From: Pseudarthrobacter equi
Lineage (GTDB): Bacteria > Actinomycetota > Actinomycetes > Actinomycetales > Micrococcaceae
Direction of reading: 5' to 3'
Assembly: GCF_900105535.1 (NCBI RefSeq)
Contig: NZ_LT629779.1
Location: forward strand, 2,418,001-2,482,000
Length of the DNA: 64,000 nucleotides
The translations under genes and the position numbers were made by a program. Each line of letters opens with the position of its first letter. Positions within the stretch are counted from its first letter, which is position 1. Of the stretch, positions 9,204-18,614 are shown piece after piece. The notes beneath the pieces were generated by a model. That model was given only the letters and a program-made list of their open reading frames with translations, did no database searches and was not told the origin of the DNA.

Positions 9204-10508
9204 CGCCGCCATTCCCAGCAGCCGCGCGAAGATTCCCTCACCGTCATCGGCGATCCCGTCGTGGTGGAAATCGCCCGTTTCCCAGACCTGGAGTCCTCGG
9301 ACCGTGGCTGCAGTCTCCAGGGACAGTTTCCGGTCCACGTAGATGTCGTCCGAGTAGACGGCAGCGGCCACCGGCACCCGGTTGGCGGCGAGCCGGCGGA
9401 CGTCGTAAAGCGGCTTCCAGTCGTTCTTGGCGGCCAGCAGTCCGGCCGCCTCCCGGAGCGGCCGCAGCGCGGGGTCCTGGTCGAAGTACCAGGGGTAGAC
9501 CATCTCGCCGGTGAGCAGCAGAGGCTCGGCGTCCGGCCGGAATTCGGGGTACTCGTCCAGGACCCGCCAGGCGGCCCAGTCCGTTGCCTGGCCCTGGCCG
9601 TAAATCGACTCGTGCATCAGGGCGTACAGCGGGTTGGACCCCCGCGAGACGACGCCGTGCACCTGCTCCAGGAACCCGTCCGAGAGCCTGGGCCCATCGG
9701 AGGTGTCCGTGAAGGCGTCCTCGAGCAGGTAGTGGAGGCTGTCCACCCGGGTGTTCCCGCCCAGGAACGCCCCCAGCATCTGCAGCCGCTCCACTGTGAG
9801 CGGGCTGCCGTCGGGCAGGGTTTCCGGCGTGCTGCGCAGGTGCCGGGCGATTCGTTCCAGCGCCTCCCAGTCCTCCGGGTACCACGAGAAGTACTCCGCG
9901 TTCCGGGCCGCAACCCGTTGGTAGGTGGCACGGTATACATCGTCCGCAGGACCCGTCAGCGGGGCGAGCCCGCCGGTGATGAGCACCTGGCGGAGGGCCT
10001 CCGGGGCGAAGGAGAGGTAGGTCAGGGCACAGAACCCGCCGTAACTCTGGCCATAGATGGTCCAGTACGGAATGCCCAGCGCTTTGCGGATCAGTTCTGC
10101 GTCGGCAACGATCGAGTCCGCGCGGAAGTGCTCTAGATAGGCGACCTGCCGGGCGGCCGTCCCACGCAGCGGAAGGGTATTCCGGTCCGCCGGGGTGGAC
10201 AGGCCGGTTCCGCGCTGGTCCAGCATGAGGATGCGGAAGTCCTTGGCCGCAGCCTTGCTCCAGCCGCCCAAGGTCCCGAACCTGTTGCCGCGCCCTCCCG
10301 GGCCGCCCTGCAGGAACAACAGCCAGGGCAGGTTTTCCGTTTCCTCGGCGCTGTGGGCGGCCGCAACGTACTCGCGGGCAAAGACAGTGATGGTTTCTGC
10401 GTCCCCGCCGGTGGCGGCATGGTCCAGAGGCACGGTAAAGACGTGCTCCACGGTGCGCATGCCGCGGAACTCATGGCGGGCACGGATCCGGTGGCCTGCC
10501 TCAGCCAT
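9189..10508 (-). CDS. Alpha/beta hydrolase, proline iminopeptidase-like (S33)
   Basis: The 439-residue enzyme has the S33 oxyanion signature QGGPGG (67-72), the nucleophile elbow GQSYGG with Ser155, and a C-terminal catalytic His in GDFHHDG. The family removes N-terminal proline or other residues from peptides. The ATG at 10508 is chosen because residues upstream of it in the longer frame overlap the GNAT gene out of frame and look non-coding; the chosen start overlaps the GNAT stop by 8 bp, suggesting translational coupling. It is likely cytoplasmic, as no signal peptide is seen. Confidence 0.88.
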   Translation of the reverse strand: MAEAGHRIRARHEFRGMRTVEHVFTVPLDHAATGGDAETITVFAREYVAAAHSAEETENLPWLLFLQGGPGGRGNRFGTLGGWSKAAAKDFRILMLDQRGTGLSTPADRNTLPLRGTAARQVAYLEHFRADSIVADAELIRKALGIPYWTIYGQSYGGFCALTYLSFAPEALRQVLITGGLAPLTGPADDVYRATYQRVAARNAEYFSWYPEDWEALERIARHLRSTPETLPDGSPLTVERLQMLGAFLGGNTRVDSLHYLLEDAFTDTSDGPRLSDGFLEQVHGVVSRGSNPLYALMHESIYGQGQATDWAAWRVLDEYPEFRPDAEPLLLTGEMVYPWYFDQDPALRPLREAAGLLAAKNDWKPLYDVRRLAANRVPVAAAVYSDDIYVDRKLSLETAATVRGLQVWETGDFHHDGIADDGEGIFARLLGMAASGRR

Positions 10509-11001
10509 GGGCCGCGGCTGGAACCGGGGTGCCAAACTGTTCCAGGGCTTCGCCGGTAAGCCGGAATGTCGACCACCCGTCCATCGGCCGGGCACCCAGG
10601 CTGCGGTAGAAATTGATGGAGGGCTCATTCCAGTCGAGTACCCTCCATTCCACCCGGGCGTAGCCGTTCCCGACGGCGATACCCGCCAGGTGCTTCAGCA
10701 GGGCCTTCCCGTGCCCCTCGCCGCGCGCCTCCGGACTGACGTAGAGATCCTCCAGGTAGATCCCGTGAACGCCCTCCCAGGTGGAGTAGTTCAGGAACCA
10801 CAGCGCGAAGCCCTGCACGTCGCCTGCCGCATTCTCGGCCATTGCCGCGAACACCCGCGGGTTATCGCCAAAGAGGACGGCCTGCAGCATTTCCGGGGTG
10901 TTCCGGACCGCGTCAGGCTCCTTTTCGTAGTGCGCCAGTTCGTGGATCATCCGGAGGATAGCCGGGACGTCGTGCTCGGTTGCGGGGCGGATTACACTCA
11001 T
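10501..11001 (-). CDS. GNAT family N-acetyltransferase, diamine-acetyltransferase-like
   Basis: A 166-residue single GNAT domain. The acetyl-CoA pyrophosphate loop is RGEGHGKA (93-100), preceded by the beta-4 strand IYLEDLYVSPEA. The N-terminal MSVIRPATEHDVPAIL and the ELAHYEKEPDAV segment resemble spermidine/spermine (diamine) acetyltransferases of the SAT type. The substrate is not proven; small amines are the best guess. It begins 13 bp after the helicase stop and overlaps the following peptidase gene. TAAGCT (11008-11013) sits 6 nt before the ATG and no SD is present. Confidence 0.88.
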   Translation of the reverse strand: MSVIRPATEHDVPAILRMIHELAHYEKEPDAVRNTPEMLQAVLFGDNPRVFAAMAENAAGDVQGFALWFLNYSTWEGVHGIYLEDLYVSPEARGEGHGKALLKHLAGIAVGNGYARVEWRVLDWNEPSINFYRSLGARPMDGWSTFRLTGEALEQFGTPVPAAAHG

Positions 11002-11014
11002 TGTCTGAGCTTAC

Positions 11015-13558
11015 CTAAAGGCGGTTGACGCCCGTTACCCTCAGGACCGCGGTGCCGGTTTCGTCCGATTCCGCCAGGTTCACTTCGGCGGAGATGCCCC
11101 AGTCGTGGTTCCGTGCCGGGTCGTCGAAGATCTGGCGCACCTTCCACACCCCGGCTTCCTCCGTGATGATCAGCAGTCCGGGCCCGCGGGCGTCCGGTCC
11201 GGTGCCGATGTCGTCGTGTTCGTCGAAGTAGTCATCCAGGGCGTCTTCCCAGCGGTCGGCATCCCAGCCGGAGCCGCCGTCGAGTTCACCCAGTGCCGCG
11301 GCGTCCTCATCGGCGAAGAGCTCCACGCGGCGGAACATCTCGTTGCGGACCATTACGCGGAAGGCGCGGATGTTGGACGTCAGCGACGGCGGGGGAGGCG
11401 GCGGTGCGTCGTGCGGCGTGGGCATGGCCCCGGACGCCAGTTCCTCCCATTCGTCCAGGAGGCTGGAATCCACCTGCCGTACCAGCTCGCCCAGCCAGGC
11501 AATCAGGTCTTCCAAATCGTCGCGGAGCATATCCTGCGGGACGGTTTGCCGGAGGGCCTTGAACGCATCGGCCAGGTACCGCAGCACGATGCCTTCCGAG
11601 CGGGCCAGCCCATAGAACTGGACGAACTCGCCGAAGTTCATGGCGCGTTCGTACATGTCCCGGACCACGGATTTTGGTGCCAGCTCGAAGTCGCCAACCC
11701 ACGGGGCGGCCTTGCGGTAGACCTCGAAGGCCTCGGCCAGGATGTCCGCCAGCGGTTGCGGGTACGTCACTTCGTCCAGCATCGCCATCCGCTGGTCGTA
11801 CTCGATCCCGTCAGCCTTCATGGCGGCCACCGCCTCGCCGCGGGCCTTCTTCTGCTGCGCGGAGAGGATCTGGCGCGGCTTTTCCAGCGTCGCCTCGATG
11901 ATGGACACCACGTCCAGGGCGTACGACGGCGACTCCGGGTCCAGGAGCTCCAGCGCGGCGAGTGCGAAGGGGGAGAGCGGCTGGTTGAGTGCGAAGTTGG
12001 CCTGCAGGTGCACCGTCAGGCGGACGGCGCGGCCGTCCGGACCCTGTTCGGCTTCCGGGATCCGTTCCACGACTTCGGCGGCCAGCAGCTCGCGGTAGAT
12101 GCCCAGGGCCTTCTTCATCAGCCGGAGCTGCGCCGGCCGGGTTTCGTGGTTCTCCGTCAGCAGCCGGCGTGCGGCGGCAAACGGGTCTCCGGGACGTTCC
12201 ATCAGGTTCATCAGCATGGCGTGCGTGACCGTGAAGCTGGACGCCAGCGGGTCCGGAACGGATTCCACGAGCCGCCGGTAGGTGGGTTCGCCCCAGGACA
12301 CGAATCCCTCCGGGGGCTTCTTCTTCACCACCTGGCGCAGCTTCTTCTGGTCGTCGCCGAACTTGGCCACGGCCTTGGCCATGGCCCTGACGTTTTCGGT
12401 GACGTGCTCCGGGGCCTGCACCACCACTGTGCCGGCGGTGTCGTACCCTGCCCGGCCGGCGCGTCCGGCAATCTGGTGGAACTCGCGGGAGTTGAGCAGC
12501 CGGGTGCGGACGCCGTCGTACTTGCTCAAAGCAGTGAGCAGCACGGTGCGGATGGGAACGTTGATGCCCACGCCCAGGGTGTCCGTACCGCAGATGACCT
12601 TCAGCAGTCCCGCCTGCGCCAGCTGCTCCACGAGCCGCCGGTACTTCGGCAGCATGCCGGCGTGGTGCACGCCGATCCCGTGGCGGACCAGCCGGTTGAG
12701 GGTCTTCCCGAACCCGGCCGCGAACCGGAAGTTCGCGATGAGGTCCGCGATTTTGTCCTTCTCCTCCCGCGTGCACACGTTGATGCTCATGAGCGTCTGG
12801 GCGCGGTCGATCGCTTCGAGCTGGCTGAAGTGCACCACGTACACCGGAACCTGCTTGGTGGACAGCAGCTCTTCGAGGGTCTCGTGGACAGGGGTCTCGT
12901 GATAGTAGAAATGCAGCGGGATGGGCCGCTCGGCCGAGCTCACGGTGGTGCTGGGGCGCCCGGTGAGCGTTGTGAGCCCCTTCTCAAACCGGGTCACGTC
13001 GCCCAGCGTGGCGGACATGAGCAGGAACTGCGCCTGCGGCAGTTCCAGCAGCGGCACCTGCCAGGCCCAGCCGCGCTGAGGATCCGAGTAGAAATGGAAC
13101 TCGTCCATGATGACGGAGCCCAGGTCCGCCGTGTCGCCCTCGCGCAGGGCGATGTTGGCCAGGATCTCGGCGGTGCAGCAGATGATCGGGGCGTCCTGGT
13201 TCACGCCCGAATCGCCGGTGATCATGCCCACGTTCTCGGCGCCGAAAATCTCGCAGAGCGCGAAGAACTTTTCCGATACCAGCGCCTTGATGGGCGCCGT
13301 GTAGTAGCTGCGCCTGCCCAGCGCCATCGCCTGGAAGTGGGCCGCGATGGCCACCAGGGACTTCCCGGACCCGGTGGGTGTCGCGAGGATGACGTTGGCG
13401 CCGGTGGCGAGCTCCATGATGGCCTCGTCCTGCGCCGGGTACAGGTCCAGGCCGCGGCTTTCGGTCCACTCCACGAAGCGGGTGTACAGGTGGTCGGGGT
13501 CGACGGCGTCCGACGGTCCCGGCGCGGTCAGATCGGTCAGCTGGTCAACGAGTTTCAT
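11015..13558 (-). CDS. DEAD/DEAH-box helicase with DUF3516 C-terminus
   Basis: An 847-residue SF2 helicase. Motif I is ATPTGSGKS (59-67), motif II is the DExH variant DEFH (152-155), and motif VI is QIAGRAGRAGYD near residue 355. The C-terminal half corresponds to DUF3516, found on this helicase class in actinobacteria and related to Ski2/Mtr4-type RNA helicases. A role in RNA turnover or repair is inferred only from the family. TAAGCT lies 8 nt upstream of the ATG (13567-13572). Confidence 0.93.
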   Translation of the reverse strand: MKLVDQLTDLTAPGPSDAVDPDHLYTRFVEWTESRGLDLYPAQDEAIMELATGANVILATPTGSGKSLVAIAAHFQAMALGRRSYYTAPIKALVSEKFFALCEIFGAENVGMITGDSGVNQDAPIICCTAEILANIALREGDTADLGSVIMDEFHFYSDPQRGWAWQVPLLELPQAQFLLMSATLGDVTRFEKGLTTLTGRPSTTVSSAERPIPLHFYYHETPVHETLEELLSTKQVPVYVVHFSQLEAIDRAQTLMSINVCTREEKDKIADLIANFRFAAGFGKTLNRLVRHGIGVHHAGMLPKYRRLVEQLAQAGLLKVICGTDTLGVGINVPIRTVLLTALSKYDGVRTRLLNSREFHQIAGRAGRAGYDTAGTVVVQAPEHVTENVRAMAKAVAKFGDDQKKLRQVVKKKPPEGFVSWGEPTYRRLVESVPDPLASSFTVTHAMLMNLMERPGDPFAAARRLLTENHETRPAQLRLMKKALGIYRELLAAEVVERIPEAEQGPDGRAVRLTVHLQANFALNQPLSPFALAALELLDPESPSYALDVVSIIEATLEKPRQILSAQQKKARGEAVAAMKADGIEYDQRMAMLDEVTYPQPLADILAEAFEVYRKAAPWVGDFELAPKSVVRDMYERAMNFGEFVQFYGLARSEGIVLRYLADAFKALRQTVPQDMLRDDLEDLIAWLGELVRQVDSSLLDEWEELASGAMPTPHDAPPPPPPSLTSNIRAFRVMVRNEMFRRVELFADEDAAALGELDGGSGWDADRWEDALDDYFDEHDDIGTGPDARGPGLLIITEEAGVWKVRQIFDDPARNHDWGISAEVNLAESDETGTAVLRVTGVNRL

Positions 13559-13679
13559 TGTTTTCCAGCTTAGTGCCCCGCTGCGGCAGGTAATCCGTGG
13601 GTCCTGCGTACGGTGCCGCTGCCGTTGGCCCCGGCTAGGCTTCCCGTAGCAGAGTCAGCACCAAGGCATGGAGAAACTT

Positions 13680-14459
13680 ATGAAATGGGATCCGGCGAAG
13701 TACGTTCAGTTCGGCGATTACCGGAACCGCCCGTTCTTCGACCTCACCGGCAGGATCCACGCCGCCAATCCCGGCCAGGTGGTTGACCTCGGCTGCGGAC
13801 CCGGCAACCTGACGGCAACGCTCGCCCGCCGCTGGCCCGGTGCCCGGGTGGTGGGAGTGGACTCCTCGGCCCAGATGCTGGGCAAGGCCGCGGAGCTCAG
13901 CGCCTCGCAGCCGTCCCTCGCGTTTGAGCAGCAGGACATCCGGGACTGGCTGCCTGCCGCTGACACGGATGTGGTGGTGACGAACGCGGCACTGCAATGG
14001 GTCCCGGGCCACCAGGACCTGCTGCGGACCTGGCTGGCCGCGCTGCGCCCCGGCGGCTGGTTCGCCATGCAGGTACCCGGGAACTTCAACGCCCCATCCC
14101 ATCAGCTGATGCGCCAGCTGGCAGGATCACCGCGGTGGGCGGCCCAGCTCGACGGCGTCCTGCGGGGCGGAGAGTCCGTCAGTGAACCGGCGGACTACCT
14201 CGGGATCATGCTCGACGCCGGCTGCACTGCGGACGCGTGGGAAACCACCTACCAGCAGCTGCTGCCCGGGCCCGACCCCGTCCTGGAATGGGTTCGTGGA
14301 ACCGCCCTGCGCCCCGTCCTGGCCGTGCTCCCGCCGGAGGACGGTGCCGCCTTCGAAGCGGACTACGCGGAGGCGCTCCGGGCCGCCTACCCGCAGGGCC
14401 GGCACGGCACCGTCTTTCCCTTCCGCAGGATCTTCGCGGTGGGACGCAAGCCGGACTGA
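13680..14459 (+). CDS. tam: Trans-aconitate 2-methyltransferase
   Basis: A 259-residue class I SAM-dependent methyltransferase starting MKWDPAKYVQFGDYRNRPFFDL-like, the characteristic N-terminus of Tam. Motif I is VVDLGCGPGNL near residue 35, and the NAALQWV motif follows. Tam methylates trans-aconitate, an aconitase inhibitor that forms spontaneously. The ATG at 13680 is preferred over the one at 13668 because GGAG (13670-13673) stands 6 nt before it. A TAGGCT -10 candidate is at 13636-13641, giving a leader of about 30 nt. Confidence 0.92.
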   Translation: MKWDPAKYVQFGDYRNRPFFDLTGRIHAANPGQVVDLGCGPGNLTATLARRWPGARVVGVDSSAQMLGKAAELSASQPSLAFEQQDIRDWLPAADTDVVVTNAALQWVPGHQDLLRTWLAALRPGGWFAMQVPGNFNAPSHQLMRQLAGSPRWAAQLDGVLRGGESVSEPADYLGIMLDAGCTADAWETTYQQLLPGPDPVLEWVRGTALRPVLAVLPPEDGAAFEADYAEALRAAYPQGRHGTVFPFRRIFAVGRKPD

Positions 14460-14517
14460 GCGGTTCCCCGCCCCTGGACTGCCGCTGTGCAGCCGGCTCA
14501 ACGGGCCTGTCATGTCT

Positions 14518-14616
14518 TTGACAGCGGGGGAAAGTGATCTGGCTTACAATGACGGAGTGGTCTCTGGGGGAGAGGCCAACGTCCGGCCCCGACGGCCCCC
14601 GACCGAACTGGAGGTT
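14518..14616 (+). promoter_or_regulatory. Promoter candidate and RBS of the heterodimeric ABC exporter operon
   Basis: TTGACA (14518-14523) and TACAAT (14545-14550) resemble -35 and -10 boxes, but the 21-nt spacer is long, so only the -10 is trusted. A GGAG Shine-Dalgarno sequence at 14610-14614 precedes the TTG start at 14619. The leader would be about 60 nt. Confidence 0.35.
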
Positions 14617-14618
14617 CG

Positions 14619-16388
14619 TTGCTGATCGGTTTGATGAGGCGCCTGCTCTCGGACCAAAAGGGCTCCGTCGCCGCCGTCGTCCTGCTGCAGCTGATCCAGG
14701 CAGCCGCCAACCTCCTGCTGCCAACCGTGAACGCCGCCATCATTGATGACGGAATCGTTCCCGGTGATACGGGCGTCATTTCCCGCTTGGGTATCGTGAT
14801 GGCCGGCATCGCCGTTGTCCAGGCCGCAGCTGCCATCGCCGCAGGCTATCTCGGGGCCGTTGTGGCAATGCGGATCGGCCACCGGCTCCGCGCGGAAATC
14901 TTTGCCCGCATCCAGTCCCTGTCCTCCCTGGAAGTTGCCCGGTTCGGCACCCAAAGCCTGACCACCCGGGCCACCAACGACACCCAGCAGGTGCAGTCCT
15001 TCGCCATCCTGGTGTTCACGATGCTGGTGGCGGGCCCTGCCATGGGCGTCGGCGGCATCATTCTTGCCTTGCAGCAGGACGTGGCGCTGTCCGCCGTCGT
15101 CATCGTGATCGTGCCGCTGCTCGTCCTGATCATGGCACTGATCGTCCGCCGCCTCATTCCGCTCTACCGCGACGGCCAGGAACTTCTCGATAACGCCGGC
15201 GGCATCCTGCGCGAACAGATCATCGGCGCCAGCGCCATCCGCGCCTTCGTCCGGCAGGACCACGAAACGCGCCGTTTCGCCCGCGCCAACTCCAGTCTCA
15301 CCGCCAACAACCTGCAGTCCGCGCTGCTCGTAGCCGGAATGCTGCCTCTGATCATGCTCGTGGTGAACCTCTCCTCGGTGGCTGTGGTCTGGTTCGGCGG
15401 CCACCGCATCCAGGCAGGCGAGATGAACCTGGGCGCGCTGACTGCCTTCATCGCCTACATCCTGCAGATCCTCCTGGCAATCATGATGTCCATGTACGTG
15501 CTGATGACGGCCCCGCGGGCGGCAGTCTGCGCCGAGCGGATCTCTGCGGTGCTGGACACCAAACCCTCCGTCGCCGACCCCGCCGACCCCCCGCCGTCGC
15601 GCCCTGCCGTGGCCGCGAAGGATCCGGTGACGCCCCTGGCCGGGCCTGGAGCCCTGGAGTTCAGGGGCGTTGGTTTCTCCTACCCGGGCGCGGAAGTGCC
15701 GGTGCTGGCAGACCTGAATTTTGTGGCTGCGCCCGGAACCACTACGGCGATCGTCGGGTCCACCGGCAGCGGCAAATCAACGCTGCTGAACCTGGTTCCG
15801 AGGTTCCTCGAGACCACCGAAGGCAGCATCCTCCTCGACGGCGCCGATGTCCGGGAACTGCCGCTGGACCTCCTGCGCAGATCCATGTCCATCGTCCCGC
15901 AACACTCCCACCTGTTTTCCGGGACCATTGCGGACAACCTGCGGATGGCTTCACCCGGAGCTTCCGATCATGAACTCTGGGAGGTCCTCGAGGCGGCGCA
16001 AACCATGCGCTTCATGCGGGACCTCCCGCTGGGGCTGGCAACGCCGGTGGGGCAGGGCGGCACCAACCTCTCCGGCGGGCAGCGGCAGCGGCTGTGCATT
16101 GCCCGCGCGCTGTTGCGCAAGGCCCCGCTGTACCTCTTTGACGACAGTTTTTCCGCCCTGGACTACGACACGGACACGAGGCTTCGGCAGGCTTTGGACG
16201 TCCGGCTGGCGGCGGCCACCAGGATTATCGTGGCCGAACGCATTGCAGCGGTGGAGGATGCCCACCTGATCCTGGTGCTCGACGGCGGCCGGCTCGTTGC
16301 GCAGGGAACGCACGGCGAGCTGCTGGAATCGTCGTCCACCTACCGGGAAATCGCCGACTCGCAGCTTGCACTGGACGGTCCGCAATGA
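14619..16388 (+). CDS. ABC exporter half-transporter, degenerate-site subunit
   Basis: A 589-residue half-transporter: an N-terminal six-helix membrane domain, then a nucleotide-binding domain. The signature motif LSGGQ (484-488) is canonical, but the Walker B glutamate is Asp509 (LFDDS) and the switch-loop histidine is Glu540 (VAERIA). These changes mark the catalytically impaired site of heterodimeric exporters such as TM287/288 or BmrCD. It starts with TTG behind a GGAG site and overlaps the next gene by ATGA, so the two form one complex in the cell membrane. Substrate unknown; multidrug or lipid export is typical of the family. Confidence 0.93.
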   Translation: MLIGLMRRLLSDQKGSVAAVVLLQLIQAAANLLLPTVNAAIIDDGIVPGDTGVISRLGIVMAGIAVVQAAAAIAAGYLGAVVAMRIGHRLRAEIFARIQSLSSLEVARFGTQSLTTRATNDTQQVQSFAILVFTMLVAGPAMGVGGIILALQQDVALSAVVIVIVPLLVLIMALIVRRLIPLYRDGQELLDNAGGILREQIIGASAIRAFVRQDHETRRFARANSSLTANNLQSALLVAGMLPLIMLVVNLSSVAVVWFGGHRIQAGEMNLGALTAFIAYILQILLAIMMSMYVLMTAPRAAVCAERISAVLDTKPSVADPADPPPSRPAVAAKDPVTPLAGPGALEFRGVGFSYPGAEVPVLADLNFVAAPGTTTAIVGSTGSGKSTLLNLVPRFLETTEGSILLDGADVRELPLDLLRRSMSIVPQHSHLFSGTIADNLRMASPGASDHELWEVLEAAQTMRFMRDLPLGLATPVGQGGTNLSGGQRQRLCIARALLRKAPLYLFDDSFSALDYDTDTRLRQALDVRLAAATRIIVAERIAAVEDAHLILVLDGGRLVAQGTHGELLESSSTYREIADSQLALDGPQ

Positions 16389-18190
16389 CGGCTGTGCCCG
16401 GCACCGAGATGGGCGGGGCCGGTTTCTGGCGCACCGCCGGCAGACTGCTGGGCCTCCTCGGGCCGTTCCGGGCCCTCATGCTGGGTGCCGTTGCCGCCAC
16501 CTGCGGTTTCGCGGCCTTGAATGTGGCAGCCCCCAAACTCCTCGGCGACGCCACCGACATTGTGGTGGACGGGGTGGTCCGGGGAGCGCTGGACCAGGAA
16601 GGACTCGGCCTCCTGCTGGCTGCCGTGTCCTTGATGTACATTTTCACGTCGCTGTTCAACTGGGTGCAGGGTTCCCTGACTGCCCGGTCAGTTCAGGGCG
16701 TCATGTACGGGTTGCGCGGCTCAGTGGAAGGCAAACTGCACCGGCTCCCGTCCACCTACTTCCGGGAACGGTCCCGCGGAGACGTGTTGAGCCGCGCCAC
16801 CAACGACATCGACAACATCTCCCAGGCGCTGAACCAGCTCCTCACCCAGCTGATCATGTCCGTCCTGATGCTGTTCGGGTCACTCGCGATGATGCTGTGG
16901 ATATCGCCCCTCCTCGCCTGCATCGCCATCGCCTCCGTGCCGCTGTCCATGGGGGTTACGGTGCTCGTGGCCCGCAGGTCGCAGGAGCATTTCGCGCGCC
17001 AGTGGACGGAAACAGGGGAGCTGAACTCCCACGTCGAGGAATTCATCACGGGCCATGAGGTGATCAAGGCCTTCGGCCAGCAGCCGCAGGCGGCTGCTGT
17101 TTTCGCGAGCAGCAACAGCCGGTTGGCCCGCGCGGCAACCAAGGCGCAGTACTCCGCCGGCGTGGTGCAGCCCCTGATGGTGCTGATGGCAAACCTCAAC
17201 TACATCGCCGTGGCGGTGGTTGGCGCCCTCCAGGTCATCGCAGGCGCCATGACCATCGGCGGGATCCAGGCATTCATCCAGTTCAGCAGGTTGTTCACCC
17301 AGCCGGTGGGCCAGATCGGCGGCCTGCTCAACCTGATCCAGTCCTGCGTCGCATCGGCGGAGCGCGTGTTTGCCCTCCTTGACTCGGAAGAGGACGCGGA
17401 GAGCGGCACTTTGGAAGCGCCGTCGGACGGCCGCATCGTCTTTGACGACGTGACGTTCGGCTACCCCGGCGCGGCGCCCGCAGTCCGGAACCTGTCATTC
17501 GCAGTGGAACCTGGCCAGATGGTAGCCATTGTGGGCCATACCGGGGCGGGAAAGACCACTGTGGTGAACCTGCTGATGCGGTTCTACGAGCCGGGTACGG
17601 GCCTGATCACCATGGGCGGCACCGACATTGCCGCTGTCCAGCCGGACCGGCTCCGCGGGCAGTTCGGTGTGGTGCTCCAGGACACGTGGCTGTTTGGCGG
17701 AACCATCAGGGACAACATCGCCTACGGCCTGCCCGGGGCCTCTGACGAGGAGATCCTGGCGGCGGCGGAGGCCAGCTACGTGGACCGCTTTGCCAGGTCG
17801 CTCCCGGATGGCTACGACACCGTTCTGGAAAACGGGGGTGAACCCCTCAGCCAGGGCCAGCGGCAGCTCATCACCATCGCCCGGGCACAACTGGCAGGCC
17901 GGGCCGTGCTGATCCTCGATGAGGCAACCAGCTCCGTCGATTCCAGGACGGAACTGCTGATCCGCCAGGCCATGCTCCGGCTGCGGCGGGGGAGGACCAG
18001 CTTTGTCATTGCGCACCGTTTGTCCACCGTCCGGAACGCTGATCTAATTCTCGTCATGGACCACGGACGCATTGTTGAGCAGGGCACGCACCAGGGCCTG
18101 TTGGCCGCGAACAGCTTCTACGCACGGCTCTACAACGCCCAGTTCTCTGCGGCTCCGCGCCGCTCAGGTGCCCTTGAGGCCGGACTGTGA
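16385..18190 (+). CDS. ABC exporter half-transporter, catalytic-site subunit
   Basis: A 601-residue half-transporter with six membrane segments and an ATPase domain. Walker A is GHTGAGKTT, Walker B is LDEAT with catalytic Glu513, and the switch His544 is present (IAHRLS), so its own site is competent. Its signature is LSQGQ (488-492) instead of LSGGQ. The altered signature faces the degenerate site of the partner, as expected for an asymmetric heterodimer. Its stop overlaps the GntR regulator gene (GTGA). Confidence 0.93.
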   Translation: MTAVPGTEMGGAGFWRTAGRLLGLLGPFRALMLGAVAATCGFAALNVAAPKLLGDATDIVVDGVVRGALDQEGLGLLLAAVSLMYIFTSLFNWVQGSLTARSVQGVMYGLRGSVEGKLHRLPSTYFRERSRGDVLSRATNDIDNISQALNQLLTQLIMSVLMLFGSLAMMLWISPLLACIAIASVPLSMGVTVLVARRSQEHFARQWTETGELNSHVEEFITGHEVIKAFGQQPQAAAVFASSNSRLARAATKAQYSAGVVQPLMVLMANLNYIAVAVVGALQVIAGAMTIGGIQAFIQFSRLFTQPVGQIGGLLNLIQSCVASAERVFALLDSEEDAESGTLEAPSDGRIVFDDVTFGYPGAAPAVRNLSFAVEPGQMVAIVGHTGAGKTTVVNLLMRFYEPGTGLITMGGTDIAAVQPDRLRGQFGVVLQDTWLFGGTIRDNIAYGLPGASDEEILAAAEASYVDRFARSLPDGYDTVLENGGEPLSQGQRQLITIARAQLAGRAVLILDEATSSVDSRTELLIRQAMLRLRRGRTSFVIAHRLSTVRNADLILVMDHGRIVEQGTHQGLLAANSFYARLYNAQFSAAPRRSGALEAGL

Positions 18191-18567
18191 GCTCGGCAGC
18201 CGAATTCCCGGGGACGTGGAAGCCCAACTCCACCAGCACCGTGGCCCTTTTTGAACAGTTGCGCCTGCAGGTGATCCACCAGGTGGACAACGGGGCGCTG
18301 GCCCCCGGCACCAGGCTGCCTGCGGTCCGGGCACTGGCAGAGCGGCTGGACGTCGCACCGCACACTGTGGCGCGTGCCTATAAGGAGCTCGAAGCAGCAG
18401 GAATCGTGGCAACGCGGGGCAGGAACGGCACCGTGGTCTGCGCTCGTGACGAACGTCTCGGCGGGCTGTCCGACGCCGCTGCGGCCTATGCTGCCGCCGC
18501 CAAAGCGCAGGGTGCAACGTTCGCGGAAGCGGTGAAGCTGCTGGCCGCCGCCTACGATGTTCCCTGA
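18187..18567 (+). CDS. GntR-family regulator, YtrA-like, short C-terminus
   Basis: A 126-residue protein with a GntR winged helix (residues 20-90: PGTRLPAVRALAERLDVAP and TVARAYKELEAAG) and only about 35 residues after it. This size fits the YtrA subfamily, which often controls adjacent ABC transporter genes. It overlaps the second ABC gene by 4 bp, so it is made with the exporter and probably autoregulates the operon. The inducing signal is unknown. Confidence 0.85.
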   Translation: MSSAAEFPGTWKPNSTSTVALFEQLRLQVIHQVDNGALAPGTRLPAVRALAERLDVAPHTVARAYKELEAAGIVATRGRNGTVVCARDERLGGLSDAAAAYAAAAKAQGATFAEAVKLLAAAYDVP

Positions 18568-18572
18568 GGGCG

Positions 18573-18614
18573 GAACCGTGCGCGTTCGAAGAAATTTTCG
18601 ATTAGCATTATGGG
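18573..18614 (+). promoter_or_regulatory. uvrA promoter with leaderless -10 and dyads
   Basis: TAGCAT (18603-18608) is 6 nt before the GTG at 18615. Upstream, GAAC (18573-18576) and GTTC (18584-18587) form a dyad with a 7-nt gap, and CGAA/TTCG flank GAAATT at 18587-18600. The GAAC/GTTC half-sites are those of the actinobacterial LexA box, but the spacing is 7 and not 4, so this is not called an SOS box. Confidence 0.4.

Noticed and set aside
11105..13573. 822-codon plus-strand frame opposite the DUF3516 helicase
   Set aside because: It is the complement-frame shadow of a clear helicase gene, with no domain or ribosome site.
18573..18587. Possible LexA (SOS) box before uvrA
   Set aside because: GAAC and GTTC half-sites are present but 7 nt apart and not 4. 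No GAAC-N4-GTTC was found before uvrA, uvrB or uvrC by eye; a motif scan would settle it.
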